Below, piece after piece: positions 7,726-14,287 of a stretch of 14,287 nt of DNA (the first letter of the stretch is position 1; each line of letters starts with the position of its first letter). The notes beneath the pieces were generated by a model. That model had not been told where the DNA came from. It worked only from the letters and a program-made list of their open reading frames with translations, and ran no database searches. The translations under genes and the position numbers were made by a program. This DNA is from an uncultured Anaerolineae bacterium (GTDB lineage: Bacteria > Chloroflexota > Anaerolineae > Anaerolineales > UBA11858): contig CALCSH010000053.1 of NCBI GenBank assembly GCA_937893815.1, positions 1-14,287 of the forward strand, read 5' to 3'.

Positions 7726-7736
7726 GGATGATAGAA

Positions 7737-7876
7737 AGGCCTGGCAGGTATTATGGGAAAATCGTTTGAAATCGATGGGTCTCTGAGATTTCGCAAGGTA
7801 AAGCCCAGATTTGGGAACCTCCACGCAAAGTCTCAAAGAGCCAAATCGATTCTTCCCTTTAGAAACCTGCCAGGTC
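7737..7876. repeat. Long imperfect inverted-repeat element between tpiA and the metallopeptidase gene
   Basis: Nearly the whole spacer is one imperfect hairpin about 140 bases long. Outer arms: CCTGGCAGGT at 7740-7749 against ACCTGCCAGG at 7865-7874. The pairing continues inward through GGGAAAATCG (7755-7764) against CGATTCTTCCC (7848-7858), then GGTCTCTGAGATTTCGC (7778-7794) against CGCAAAGTCTCAAAGAGCC (7824-7842, with mismatches). The tip is CCCAGATTTGGG (7804-7815). There is no T-tract typical of an intrinsic terminator. The 20 bases at 7824-7843 recur inverted at 1475-1494. It is best read as a non-coding dispersed palindromic repeat (MITE- or REP-like). It also sits where a tpiA terminator, or a leader for the next gene, would be. 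Confidence 0.75.
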
Positions 7877-7886
7877 TATTTATGTA

Positions 7887-8648
7887 CTACGCTTCAGAGG
7901 CGGCTTTGGCAATCGCCGCAAACGCGGCGGCCTTAAGGCTGGCTCCGCCCACCAGAGCGCCATCAATATCCGACTGGGCGAAAAATCCAGCCGCGTTCTC
8001 CGGTTTCACCGAACCACCATATTGAATCTGAATTCCAGCGGCCACTTCTTCGCCAAATATTTCGGCCAGCGCCGGGCGTACTACATCGCGATGAATAGCG
8101 TTGGCATCCTCGGGTGAGGCCGCCAACCCGGTGCCAATCGCCCAGATCGGCTCATAAGCGATCACCAGTTTAGCGCCCTCCTCAGGGCTGAGTCCGTCCA
8201 GCCCACCGCGCACTTGGCGAGACACGACTTCAGCCGTCTTACCGGCCTGGTTTTCTTCCAGCGATTCGCCCATACACACAATTGGGGTCAAGCCGTGCGC
8301 CAGCGCCGCCTTAACCTTACGGTTGACAGATTCATCGGTCTCGCCAAAAAACTGCCGCCGCTCTGAATGCCCAATAATCACATATTGGCAAATTTCCGCC
8401 ACCATATCCGGAGAAAGCTCGCCGGTGAATGCACCGCTCTCCTCCCAGTGCATATTTTGCGCGCCGACGCCAATTCCAGAGTCCGTCAGCATTTCGGCCA
8501 CAACGGGCAAGGTGATACTTGGCGGGCAAACGGCCTGCTCCATATTCCGCAACGGCTCTAAAACCGGCCTTAATTCCGCAATTAATTGACGAGCTTCGGA
8601 AATAGTTTTGTTCATCTTCCAGTTTCCAGCCACAAATTTTTTACGCAT
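7887..8648 (-). CDS. tpiA: Triose-phosphate isomerase
   Basis: TpiA interconverts dihydroxyacetone phosphate and glyceraldehyde 3-phosphate in glycolysis and gluconeogenesis. The 253-residue protein has a full (beta/alpha)8 layout. Catalytic residues are present: N9/K11 in AGNWKMN, H94 in IIGHSERRQFFGE, and E166 in AYEPIWAIGTG. The phosphate-binding end is YGGSVKPEN and DGALVGGASLK. In the flexible loop after WAIGTG the usual lysine is replaced, giving GLAAS. The ATG at 8648 has GAGGTG at 8653-8658 as Shine-Dalgarno. The gene follows the Ser/Thr kinase by 96 bases on the same strand and belongs with gap and pgk in function. That 96-base gap may hold a promoter, but I see no strong one (TTAACC and TACTCT with a 16-base spacer is the best). 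Confidence 0.98.
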   Translation of the reverse strand: MRKKFVAGNWKMNKTISEARQLIAELRPVLEPLRNMEQAVCPPSITLPVVAEMLTDSGIGVGAQNMHWEESGAFTGELSPDMVAEICQYVIIGHSERRQFFGETDESVNRKVKAALAHGLTPIVCMGESLEENQAGKTAEVVSRQVRGGLDGLSPEEGAKLVIAYEPIWAIGTGLAASPEDANAIHRDVVRPALAEIFGEEVAAGIQIQYGGSVKPENAAGFFAQSDIDGALVGGASLKAAAFAAIAKAASEA

Positions 8649-8744
8649 TGCTCACCTCATCGTAGGGCTGCGCAGGTACACACCTTCACAGCTTGAATGC
8701 CGCAAATTCGGTGCATAGAGTATCATCACACCACTTACGGTTAA

Positions 8745-11144
8745 TTATTGACGAAATTTCTGCAGGAAAATTCGCGCTTGTTCGCGCACCCATTCCGGGC
8801 TATCTTTTCCTTCGAGCAAATCTTGCCATTGCTGCAAAGCGATTTCTTCTTCGCCGTTAATATAGAGAATTTCCGCTTCCAACAACAGCACTTCCGCTGC
8901 ATCCGGGAACTCCGCTTTTAGAATAACAATCTTCTCCGCGGCCTTGCCGCGATCGCCAGAATGCAGCAAATTACGTATTCGAGCAACTTCCAGCATGAGG
9001 GGGTCAATTGCGTCTTCGCTATCGGCTATATTCTGAATAGCGTCAGCATTCACCGAACCCAAATACAATGCTTGCGCCAAACGCTCATGAACATCATCCC
9101 GCTCCTGATCCCCACCCAAACGAATCGCGGTGACATAATAACGCACAGCAAATATGTACAATTGGTGCTTCGCCAGAATATCGGCAGCCTGCAAGTAGAT
9201 ATTGGGGTCTTCCCCGGCCAGTTCAATCACGCGCTGCATCTGAGGTTCAACCAAGGCGTACTTTTTTTCGCGCAGCAAGGCATCTACCAACTCCAACATC
9301 AACCAGGGGTCTTCCGGTGATGCATCGACTTCGATTTTTAGCTCTTCGGAGGTCGGCTGTTGGGAATCGACAGCACCAACCAGATTAGCGTATTGAGCTT
9401 CAATAACTACGATGATCCATTCGGGCGTGTCTTTCCGACCCAGCAACTCATTGACAATCGGGGAGGCGGCAATAACATTGTTTTCCGCTTGAAAGATTTC
9501 AATTTGCAGTAATTTGGCTTCGATGTTATTTGGGAATTCGCGCAGCACGCCAGCCAAAATTTCCTGTGCGGGCTGTGAGGATTCATTGAATAATAGATTG
9601 CGCGCTTTTAGCACACGCTCAAAAACCGAGTCTACCGCGGAAACCGCAGGTATCGGCATTGTTTCGGCGGCATTGGGTGCAGAAGCCGCGATATACGCCG
9701 CATGGTGAAAATTCTCCATTTCACCGGGCTCCATCCATTCGGCGTGCCGTTCATTCAATCGCAAATAGACATGGGCGGCGTCCATCCACATTTCACTATC
9801 CATCAACATGCTTGACGATTTGCGATAGATTTCAAAGTCATCCTGCCCATAGATCAGGGCTTCATTAATCGCCCGGACGGCAAGTGCAATTTCGTCGATT
9901 TCCAGATAAGCCGAAGCCAATTCAATATAAGCGTAAGCATTTTGCGGATTTTCCGCCAGGTTTTTCAAAGCGACTTCCACATTTGGCGATAAGGGCTCAG
10001 CGGCTGGCGTTTCTTGGGTAATCATTTGAGTAGGCTCGACTTCAGTGGAATTCAAACGGTTTTTAAGCACCGCCACAGCTACAAGACAGAGGAAAACCAT
10101 CACCAGACCCGCGCCCAGGAAGCGCCAGACATGTTGTTTGCGCGGGGATTTATTTTTGGGGGCAGGGCGGCGGGCTTCGCTCCTCTGGGGTGGGGCTTCA
10201 TCCGGAAGGGAGAGAGTCGCCACCGGGGTTGGCTCTGCTTGAATAGCTCCGGCCTCTGAGGCAGATTCGTCTTCGGGGCGAATTACAACTCGCGGCCTCG
10301 CCAACGAATCCGGCCCTACTTGCTGGGTAGCCCGATGAAACGCTACCAGCAAAGCATCGATCGACTCATATCGATCGGCACGATCTTTTGCCAGAGTTTT
10401 TAGCAATAAGCGCTCAATCGGCTCCGGCACATCCTTGCGAATGGTACGCGGCAGCGGCAACGGAGTATAAATATGATCATGAATAATAGAAAAGGGAGTA
10501 TCAGCACTGAAGGGCACCCGCCCAACAATCAGCTCGTAAAGCATCACCCCAAAAGAGTAGATGTCGGTTCCATTATCGAGTTCGCTAGCCCCCATGGCTT
10601 GTTCCGGGGAGATATACTGTGGTGTGCCGAGCATCATATCGCCCGAAAGGGTAGATTCGCCCGCCTGGGCAATACGCGCCAGTCCAAAATCAGCCAGATA
10701 TATGCGCCCATCTTCAGCCAGCAGAACATTGGAGGGTTTAATATCCCGGTGCAAAATGCCTTGCTGGTGAGCGTAGGCCAGGCCGCTGCCAACCGTATCG
10801 ACAATTTCGCGAATCTCTGCGTCCTTGATTCCCTGACGCGTCAGCCGCGCTTTGAGGGTTTCGCCCTCAATGAATTTCATCACCAGATAAGGACGGCCTT
10901 CGTATTCAGCGAAATCGTAAATGGGGACAATATTGGGATGTTCTAAACGAGCAACTACCTGGGCCTCGCGCTCAAAACGAGCCAGGAAATTCGGGTCTTC
11001 CATGAAGGCCGGGTGCAACGCCTTAATCGCGACATAGCGATCCAGGCGAGCATGGTAGGCTTTGTAAACAGTTGCCATACCACCCTGACCCAATTTTTCA
11101 ATCAATTGATACGGGCCAACATTTTCCCCAACAACAAATGGCAT
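8745..11144 (-). CDS. Membrane Ser/Thr protein kinase with TPR-like C-terminal half
   Basis: A 799-residue bacterial Hanks-type (PknB-like) kinase. The N-terminal domain (about 10-275) has the glycine loop LGQGGMATVYKAY, the ATP-binding lysine in VAIK (K41), the catalytic loop HRDIKPSN (D134), DFG (D152), the activation segment to GTPQYISPEQAMG, and DIYSFGVMLYEL. All catalytic residues are intact. A Pro/Arg/Lys-rich juxtamembrane stretch (about 285-338) precedes one transmembrane helix (about 339-360). The remaining 430 residues are acidic and helical with TPR-like repeats, for example AYIELASAYLEIDEIALAVRA, and should lie outside the cytoplasm. No PASTA repeats are present. The ATG at 11144 was chosen over an in-frame TTG at 11165 because AGGAG (11154-11158) falls nine bases before it. 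It lies between pgk and tpiA; a role in controlling glycolysis is conceivable but unproven. Confidence 0.93.
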   Translation of the reverse strand: MPFVVGENVGPYQLIEKLGQGGMATVYKAYHARLDRYVAIKALHPAFMEDPNFLARFEREAQVVARLEHPNIVPIYDFAEYEGRPYLVMKFIEGETLKARLTRQGIKDAEIREIVDTVGSGLAYAHQQGILHRDIKPSNVLLAEDGRIYLADFGLARIAQAGESTLSGDMMLGTPQYISPEQAMGASELDNGTDIYSFGVMLYELIVGRVPFSADTPFSIIHDHIYTPLPLPRTIRKDVPEPIERLLLKTLAKDRADRYESIDALLVAFHRATQQVGPDSLARPRVVIRPEDESASEAGAIQAEPTPVATLSLPDEAPPQRSEARRPAPKNKSPRKQHVWRFLGAGLVMVFLCLVAVAVLKNRLNSTEVEPTQMITQETPAAEPLSPNVEVALKNLAENPQNAYAYIELASAYLEIDEIALAVRAINEALIYGQDDFEIYRKSSSMLMDSEMWMDAAHVYLRLNERHAEWMEPGEMENFHHAAYIAASAPNAAETMPIPAVSAVDSVFERVLKARNLLFNESSQPAQEILAGVLREFPNNIEAKLLQIEIFQAENNVIAASPIVNELLGRKDTPEWIIVVIEAQYANLVGAVDSQQPTSEELKIEVDASPEDPWLMLELVDALLREKKYALVEPQMQRVIELAGEDPNIYLQAADILAKHQLYIFAVRYYVTAIRLGGDQERDDVHERLAQALYLGSVNADAIQNIADSEDAIDPLMLEVARIRNLLHSGDRGKAAEKIVILKAEFPDAAEVLLLEAEILYINGEEEIALQQWQDLLEGKDSPEWVREQARIFLQKFRQ

Positions 11145-11255
11145 CGAAAAACTCTCCTGCGACAAATAGGTTGAAGAATACTGTACTTTTTTAAAAAGGT
11201 TCGTTTCCGCTTTCTTCCGCGCACCCGGTTATGGGCAAATCTTATCATAGAAAAT

Positions 11256-11317
11256 ACGGAGACACAGCGTTGGAAGAACCGGGCTTTCAAAGATCTTCCG
11301 TATCGCTGTGTCTCCGT
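11256..11317. repeat. Hairpin with 14-bp perfect outer stem
   Basis: ACGGAGACACAGCG (11256-11269) pairs perfectly with CGCTGTGTCTCCGT (11304-11317). An inner six-base pair, GGAAGA (11272-11277) with TCTTCC (11294-11299), extends the stem, and the loop is about 16 bases. No T-run follows on either strand. It resembles the ACGGAGACACAGAG-type palindromic repeats that are scattered in some environmental bacterial genomes; that comparison is from memory. Confidence 0.75.
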
Positions 11318-11381
11318 GTCAAACGTTGGCGCTGACGGCTCAACCTCGCGCTAATTTCTTCGGAATACTCTTTGCAATGGT

Positions 11382-11540
11382 GACTCCACTGCAAAAAGAC
11401 ATTTTCACCGCAGAGTGCGCAGAGGACGCCGAGATTTTTTGCCGATTTCGCAGAAAAATGGCTTCTTTTTTACCGACTTCGCACTTTTAAAACTCTGCGC
11501 TCTCCGCGTTCTCGGCGGTGAAGGTGTTTTCAGTAGAGTC
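11382..11540. repeat. Long imperfect inverted repeat of the CACCGCAGAG type
   Basis: The ends pair as GACTCCACTG (11382-11391) with CAGTAGAGTC (11531-11540). Next come TTCACCGCAGAG (11404-11415) with CTCGGCGGTGAA (11511-11522), and GCGCAGAG (11417-11424) with CTCTGCGC (11493-11500). Inside is a direct repeat, TTTTTTGCCGATTTCGCA at 11435-11452 and TTTTTTACCGACTTCGCA at 11465-11482, differing at two positions. The TTCACCGCAGAG and CGCAGAGG words are characteristic of a widely scattered intergenic repeat in several phyla. No transposase is present. Confidence 0.7.
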
Positions 11541-11600
11541 AATGGTGATAGCCTGCGCAGTCATGAATGGAGCATAACGGACAAGCAAACCCTGATGAAT

Positions 11601-12773
11601 TTATCGATCATCCAACGCGGCCAGACCGGGAAGTTCATCGCCCTCGAGCATTTGCAGCGAAGCGCCGCCACCCGTAGAAACATGCGTCACCTGATCCGCC
11701 AAACCAGACTGATTGATAGCCGCCACCGAGTCACCCCCGCCAATGATGGTCAGCGCACTACTTTTAGCAACTGCCTGGGCTAGCGCAAAGGTGCCTTTGG
11801 CAAAATTTGGGAATTCGAACACGCCCATCGGGCCATTCCAAACCACTGTGCCGGCAGACGCCACCACTTTTCCATATCCGGCAATTGTTTCCGGGCCAAC
11901 ATCGAGAATGCGCCACCCATCGGGAATCGCGTCCATGCCCATGGTTTTACTCTCCGCTTCAGCGTCGAAGGCGTTGGCAATCACAACATCAATCGGCAGA
12001 CGTAGCTGGTCACCCGCCTTGTCGAGCAGCTCACGTGCCACATCCAGAGCAGTCTCCTCAACGAGTGAGTCACCCATCGGATACCCCTCCGCCCTAAAAA
12101 AGGTGTTCGCCATCCCGCCGCCGATCAGGATGGCATCGGCCTTGGTGAGAAGATTGCGGATTACGCCAATCTTATCGCTGACTTTAGCGCCACCCAAAAT
12201 GGCCACAAATGGACGCTTTGGATCCGCGATCGCCTGACCGAGATATTGGATCTCTTTCTCCAGCAATAATCCGGCAATCGCGGGGAGATAATCGGCAACG
12301 CCAACATTGGAGGCATGGGCGCGGTGTGCGGTGCCAAAAGCATCATTGACGAATACATCGGCGAGCGAGGCGAATTGTCGGGCTATTTCCGGGTCGTTCT
12401 TCTTTTCACCAGCGTGAAAACGAGTATTTTCCAGCACAAGGATTTCCCCGGCCTGCAAAGCAGCGGCGGCGGTTTCAGCCATAGGGCCAATACAATCTTC
12501 CGCAAAGCTCACTGGCGCATCAATGAGCGTATCCAGGTATTCTGCCACGGGGCGCAGCGAAAACTGGACATCAACACCCTTGGGGCGTCCGAGATGAGAA
12601 CACAAAACCAGCGAGGCTCCCTGAGCCAGCAAATACTCCAGTGTAGGCAGTGCCGCACGAATACGGGTATCATCACCAACCCGACCAGCATCCAGCGGAA
12701 CGTTAAAATCAACCCGCACAAGGACGCGCTTATTGGAAAAATCATAATCTTTGAGTGTCTTTTTTTCGAACAT
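11601..12773 (-). CDS. pgk: Phosphoglycerate kinase
   Basis: Pgk transfers the acyl phosphate of 1,3-bisphosphoglycerate to ADP in glycolysis. The 390 residues match the family length of about 387-397. Signatures in order: RVLVRVDFNVPL (16-27), SHLGRPKG (59-66), ENTRFHAGEKKND (115-127), FVNDAFGTAHRAHAS (141-155), LGGAKVSDKIGVI (193-205), LIGGGMANTF (216-225), VWNGPMGVFE (311-320), IIGGGDSVAAI (343-353), and STGGGASLQMLEG (366-378). The ATG at 12773 is preferred over the in-frame ATG at 12785, because GGAG (12780-12783) lies six bases before it. GATAAT on the minus strand (12791-12796), with TTGCAA 15 bases upstream, could be a promoter giving a very short leader. It lies 246 bases downstream of gap, with two hairpins between them. 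Confidence 0.98.
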   Translation of the reverse strand: MFEKKTLKDYDFSNKRVLVRVDFNVPLDAGRVGDDTRIRAALPTLEYLLAQGASLVLCSHLGRPKGVDVQFSLRPVAEYLDTLIDAPVSFAEDCIGPMAETAAAALQAGEILVLENTRFHAGEKKNDPEIARQFASLADVFVNDAFGTAHRAHASNVGVADYLPAIAGLLLEKEIQYLGQAIADPKRPFVAILGGAKVSDKIGVIRNLLTKADAILIGGGMANTFFRAEGYPMGDSLVEETALDVARELLDKAGDQLRLPIDVVIANAFDAEAESKTMGMDAIPDGWRILDVGPETIAGYGKVVASAGTVVWNGPMGVFEFPNFAKGTFALAQAVAKSSALTIIGGGDSVAAINQSGLADQVTHVSTGGGASLQMLEGDELPGLAALDDR

Positions 12774-12856
12774 CGCAGACTCCATAATGGATTATCGCAC
12801 GCACACTTATCTTGCAACGCTATATGTTGGGTCTTTAGGAAGGGCCGTGAGAAACC

Positions 12857-12909
12857 CCAGATTTAGGGGTATAGGGCGTGCGGAGCACGCCCTATACCCC
12901 TAAATCTGG
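12857..12909. repeat. Perfect 25-bp hairpin with 3-base loop between gap and pgk
   Basis: Bases 12857-12881 are exactly reverse-complementary to 12885-12909, separated by GGA. The arm contains AGGGGTATAGGGCGTGC. No T-tract follows on either strand, so it is not a standard intrinsic terminator. A perfect stem this long with a minimal loop suggests either a recent palindromic insertion or strong selection for an RNA structure in a gap-pgk transcript. Confidence 0.85.
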
Positions 12910-12966
12910 ACTACTACCACGGGGATTCCCAGAGACCCTATATGTTTTTCAATCTCACCCCAGACG

Positions 12967-13007
12967 CATGAAGGCACAAAGAATTTCATCATCTTTGTGC
13001 CTTCATG
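12967..13007. repeat. Perfect 16-bp hairpin just after gap
   Basis: CATGAAGGCACAAAGA (12967-12982) pairs perfectly with TCTTTGTGCCTTCATG (12992-13007), with a 9-base loop. It begins 12 bases after the gap stop codon, the position expected of a terminator or a 3' stabilising structure. No T-run follows on the minus strand, so the terminator function is uncertain. The CTTTGTGCCTTC word resembles a dispersed repeat seen in other bacterial genomes (from memory). Confidence 0.75.
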
Positions 13008-13019
13008 AATTTCTCAGTA

Positions 13020-14042
13020 TTAGAGTGATTTCGCCATTTTGACCGCTAAATCGACTGTGCGGCAAGAATAACCCCATTCATTATCGTACCAGGAAACAAC
13101 CTTGAGCATTTTGTCGCCCATCATCTTGGTTAGCCCGGCATCGACGATGGACGAGCGGCTATCGCCTTTGAAATCCATCGAAACCAGCGGTTTTATCTCG
13201 AAACCAAGAATGCCCTTGAGCGCGCCTTCAGAGGCTTCTTTTAGTGCGGCGTTAACATCTTCGGCTGTGGTTGATTTTTCTAGTTGAACGACCGCATCGA
13301 CAATTGAAACGGTAGGCGTTGGCACACGGATGGCATAGCCATCGAATTTACCCTTGAGGTCCGGGATAACCAGCGCAATCGCTTTGGCGGCACCTGTTGT
13401 GGTCGGAATCATATTGACGGCAGCTGCACGGGCGCGGCGCAAATCTTTATGAGCCAGATCAAGGATTTTCTGATCATTGGTATAGGCATGGATGGTGGTC
13501 ATCAGACCAGCGGCAATGCCAAAATGATCATGGATCACCTTCATAGGTGGCGCCAAACAGTTGGTGGTGCAGGAAGCATTCGATACCACGTGATGTTCCG
13601 CACTGTTATACCATTCATCATTGACACCCAGCACTATGGTCAGGTCTTCGCCTTTCGCCGGGGCTGAAATAATCACCTTTTTTGCACCACCCTTGGTAAT
13701 ATGGCTTTGGGGGCCGGGTTCGTTGGAAGTATCCCGAAAGACGCCTGTCGCTTCGATAACAATCTCCACACCGAGGTCGGCCCAGGGCAACTTGCCCGGA
13801 TCACGTTCCGAGAAAACCTTGATGGTCTTGCCGTCCACCACCAGATTGCCATCTACAACTTCCACTTCGGACTCAAAAATGCCATAGTTGGAGTCGTATT
13901 TGAACAAATGTGCGTTTGTCTCTGTGGGGAACAGATCATTGATCGCCACCACTTCAAGCACGCCCTTTTGCTGCTCTACTGCAGCACGGAGTACCTGACG
14001 GCCTATGCGGCCAAAGCCATTAATTCCTATTTTTGTTGTCAT
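13020..14042 (-). CDS. gap: Glyceraldehyde-3-phosphate dehydrogenase, type I, NAD-type
   Basis: Gap oxidises glyceraldehyde 3-phosphate with phosphate and NAD to 1,3-bisphosphoglycerate, the substrate of the pgk product encoded next. The 340 residues show the Rossmann motif INGFGRIGR (7-15), N35/D36, which favours NAD over NADP, the catalytic cysteine C158 in SNASCTTNC, H185 in TTIHAYT, the RRARAAAVNMIPTTTGAAKA block (202-221), and the C-terminal WYDNEWGYS. The start at 14042 has GGAGG (14049-14053) six bases upstream; a 22-codon extension to 14108 has no family support. A candidate promoter lies upstream: TTGTCT at 14150-14155, a 17-base spacer, and TAAACT at 14127-14132. gap is first in the co-directional gap-pgk-kinase-tpiA block. 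Confidence 0.98.
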   Translation of the reverse strand: MTTKIGINGFGRIGRQVLRAAVEQQKGVLEVVAINDLFPTETNAHLFKYDSNYGIFESEVEVVDGNLVVDGKTIKVFSERDPGKLPWADLGVEIVIEATGVFRDTSNEPGPQSHITKGGAKKVIISAPAKGEDLTIVLGVNDEWYNSAEHHVVSNASCTTNCLAPPMKVIHDHFGIAAGLMTTIHAYTNDQKILDLAHKDLRRARAAAVNMIPTTTGAAKAIALVIPDLKGKFDGYAIRVPTPTVSIVDAVVQLEKSTTAEDVNAALKEASEGALKGILGFEIKPLVSMDFKGDSRSSIVDAGLTKMMGDKMLKVVSWYDNEWGYSCRTVDLAVKMAKSL

Positions 14043-14126
14043 AGTATTCCTCCAGAAAATTATTTTTGCAACTACGAAGCGCTTGCGTGCCTTGGCTAGA
14101 ATCTGCAAAAACTGCGTAATTACATT

Positions 14127-14155
14127 AGTTTATTGATTTGTAGCTGCTCAGACAA
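14127..14155 (-). promoter_or_regulatory. Candidate sigma-70-like promoter of gap
   Basis: On the minus strand TTGTCT (14155-14150) is followed by a 17-base spacer and TAAACT (14132-14127). Each hexamer matches the consensus at four of six positions. Transcription would start near 14120, giving a leader of roughly 78 bases before the ATG. Confidence 0.4.
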
Positions 14156-14171
14156 ACGCCTTCGCAGAGAA

Positions 14172-14233
14172 AAGCCGAAAAAATGGGTATGCGTGGGGGT
14201 TGCGTCTCCACGCATACCCATTTTATTCGGCTT
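14172..14233. repeat. Long hairpin upstream of gap
   Basis: The left arm 14172-14196 pairs with 14208-14233, with one bulged base; the core is AAAATGGGTATGCGTGG with its complement, and the loop is 11 bases. On the minus strand the stem is followed by TTCTCT, a weak T-rich tail, so it might terminate a gene lying to the right of the window. It is just upstream of the candidate gap promoter. The rest of 14043-14287 holds nothing further that I recognise. Confidence 0.7.
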
Positions 14234-14287
14234 CCTTTGGTTCGAGGTTGAGCAGTTACATTCCTTCTAGAAAAAACTCCGCGAAAA

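Larger units (their letters stand above)
11145..11600. other. Intergenic region between pgk and the Ser/Thr kinase gene
   Basis: These 456 bases hold no credible gene. They contain two separate inverted-repeat elements (11256-11317 and 11382-11540). Upstream of the kinase there is an A/T-rich stretch (11185-11200), and TATGAT on the minus strand at 11244-11249 is a possible -10 box, without a good -35. Short open frames here follow repeat sequence and have no ribosome binding site. Confidence 0.7.

Noticed and set aside
7726..7836. 37-codon extension of the metallopeptidase-like protein
   Set aside because: It is translated from the inverted-repeat element and is not hydrophobic or membrane-like as the rest is.
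11382..11540. CRISPR array or insertion sequence
   Set aside because: The repeats are inverted and imperfect rather than regularly spaced direct repeats, and there is no transposase or cas gene nearby.
11713..12866. Long plus-strand open frames opposite pgk (174 and 183 codons)
   Set aside because: They lie antisense to a clearly conserved gene and have no family motifs. They are explained by the codon pattern of pgk.
12857..13007. Intrinsic terminators after gap
   Set aside because: Both hairpins are strong, but neither is followed by a T-run on the minus strand, so I left them as repeats with uncertain function.

Overview
The window is an ordinary chromosomal stretch of roughly 50% GC from a bacterium that is most likely a member of the Chloroflexota, perhaps Anaerolineae. 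That placement is an inference from the gene set, the protein style (Rcp1-type regulators, large PAS/GAF kinases, a membrane Ser/Thr kinase with TPR repeats) and the abundance of palindromic intergenic repeats. No single marker proves it. Ten genes are present. All lie on the minus strand except upp. The only incomplete gene is the one cut by the left edge of the window.

Reading the minus strand from the right: gap (14042-13020), pgk (12773-11601), a Ser/Thr protein kinase with a transmembrane segment and a TPR-like C-terminal half (11144-8745) and tpiA (8648-7887) form a co-directional block for lower glycolysis, with the kinase inserted between pgk and tpiA. A small membrane protein with an HExxH zinc-protease motif follows (7725-6961). 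It ends tail to tail with upp (6332-6958, plus strand), with two bases between the stop codons.

upp is divergent from ruvB (6071-5043). ruvB overlaps queA (5046-4021) by the four bases ATGA. A three-gene signalling set then follows on the same strand: a PAS-GAF-PAS-PAS histidine kinase (3985-1496), an Rcp1-like single-domain response regulator (1351-926), and a receiver-PAS protein (910 to the window edge). The kinase has no receiver domain of its own, so the two downstream receivers are the obvious candidates for its phosphoryl acceptors.

Most spacers in the right half hold an unusual inverted repeat: 7737-7876, 11256-11317, 11382-11540, 12857-12909, 12967-13007 and 14172-14233. They differ from one another in sequence, and none carries a clear terminator T-tract. 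One of them shares an exact 20-nt word with the spacer between the histidine kinase and its regulator. These repeats, a probably leaderless ruvB promoter with palindromes around it, and the kinase inside the glycolytic block are the parts most worth a second look. I did not find a convincing new defence, mobile or biosynthetic system.
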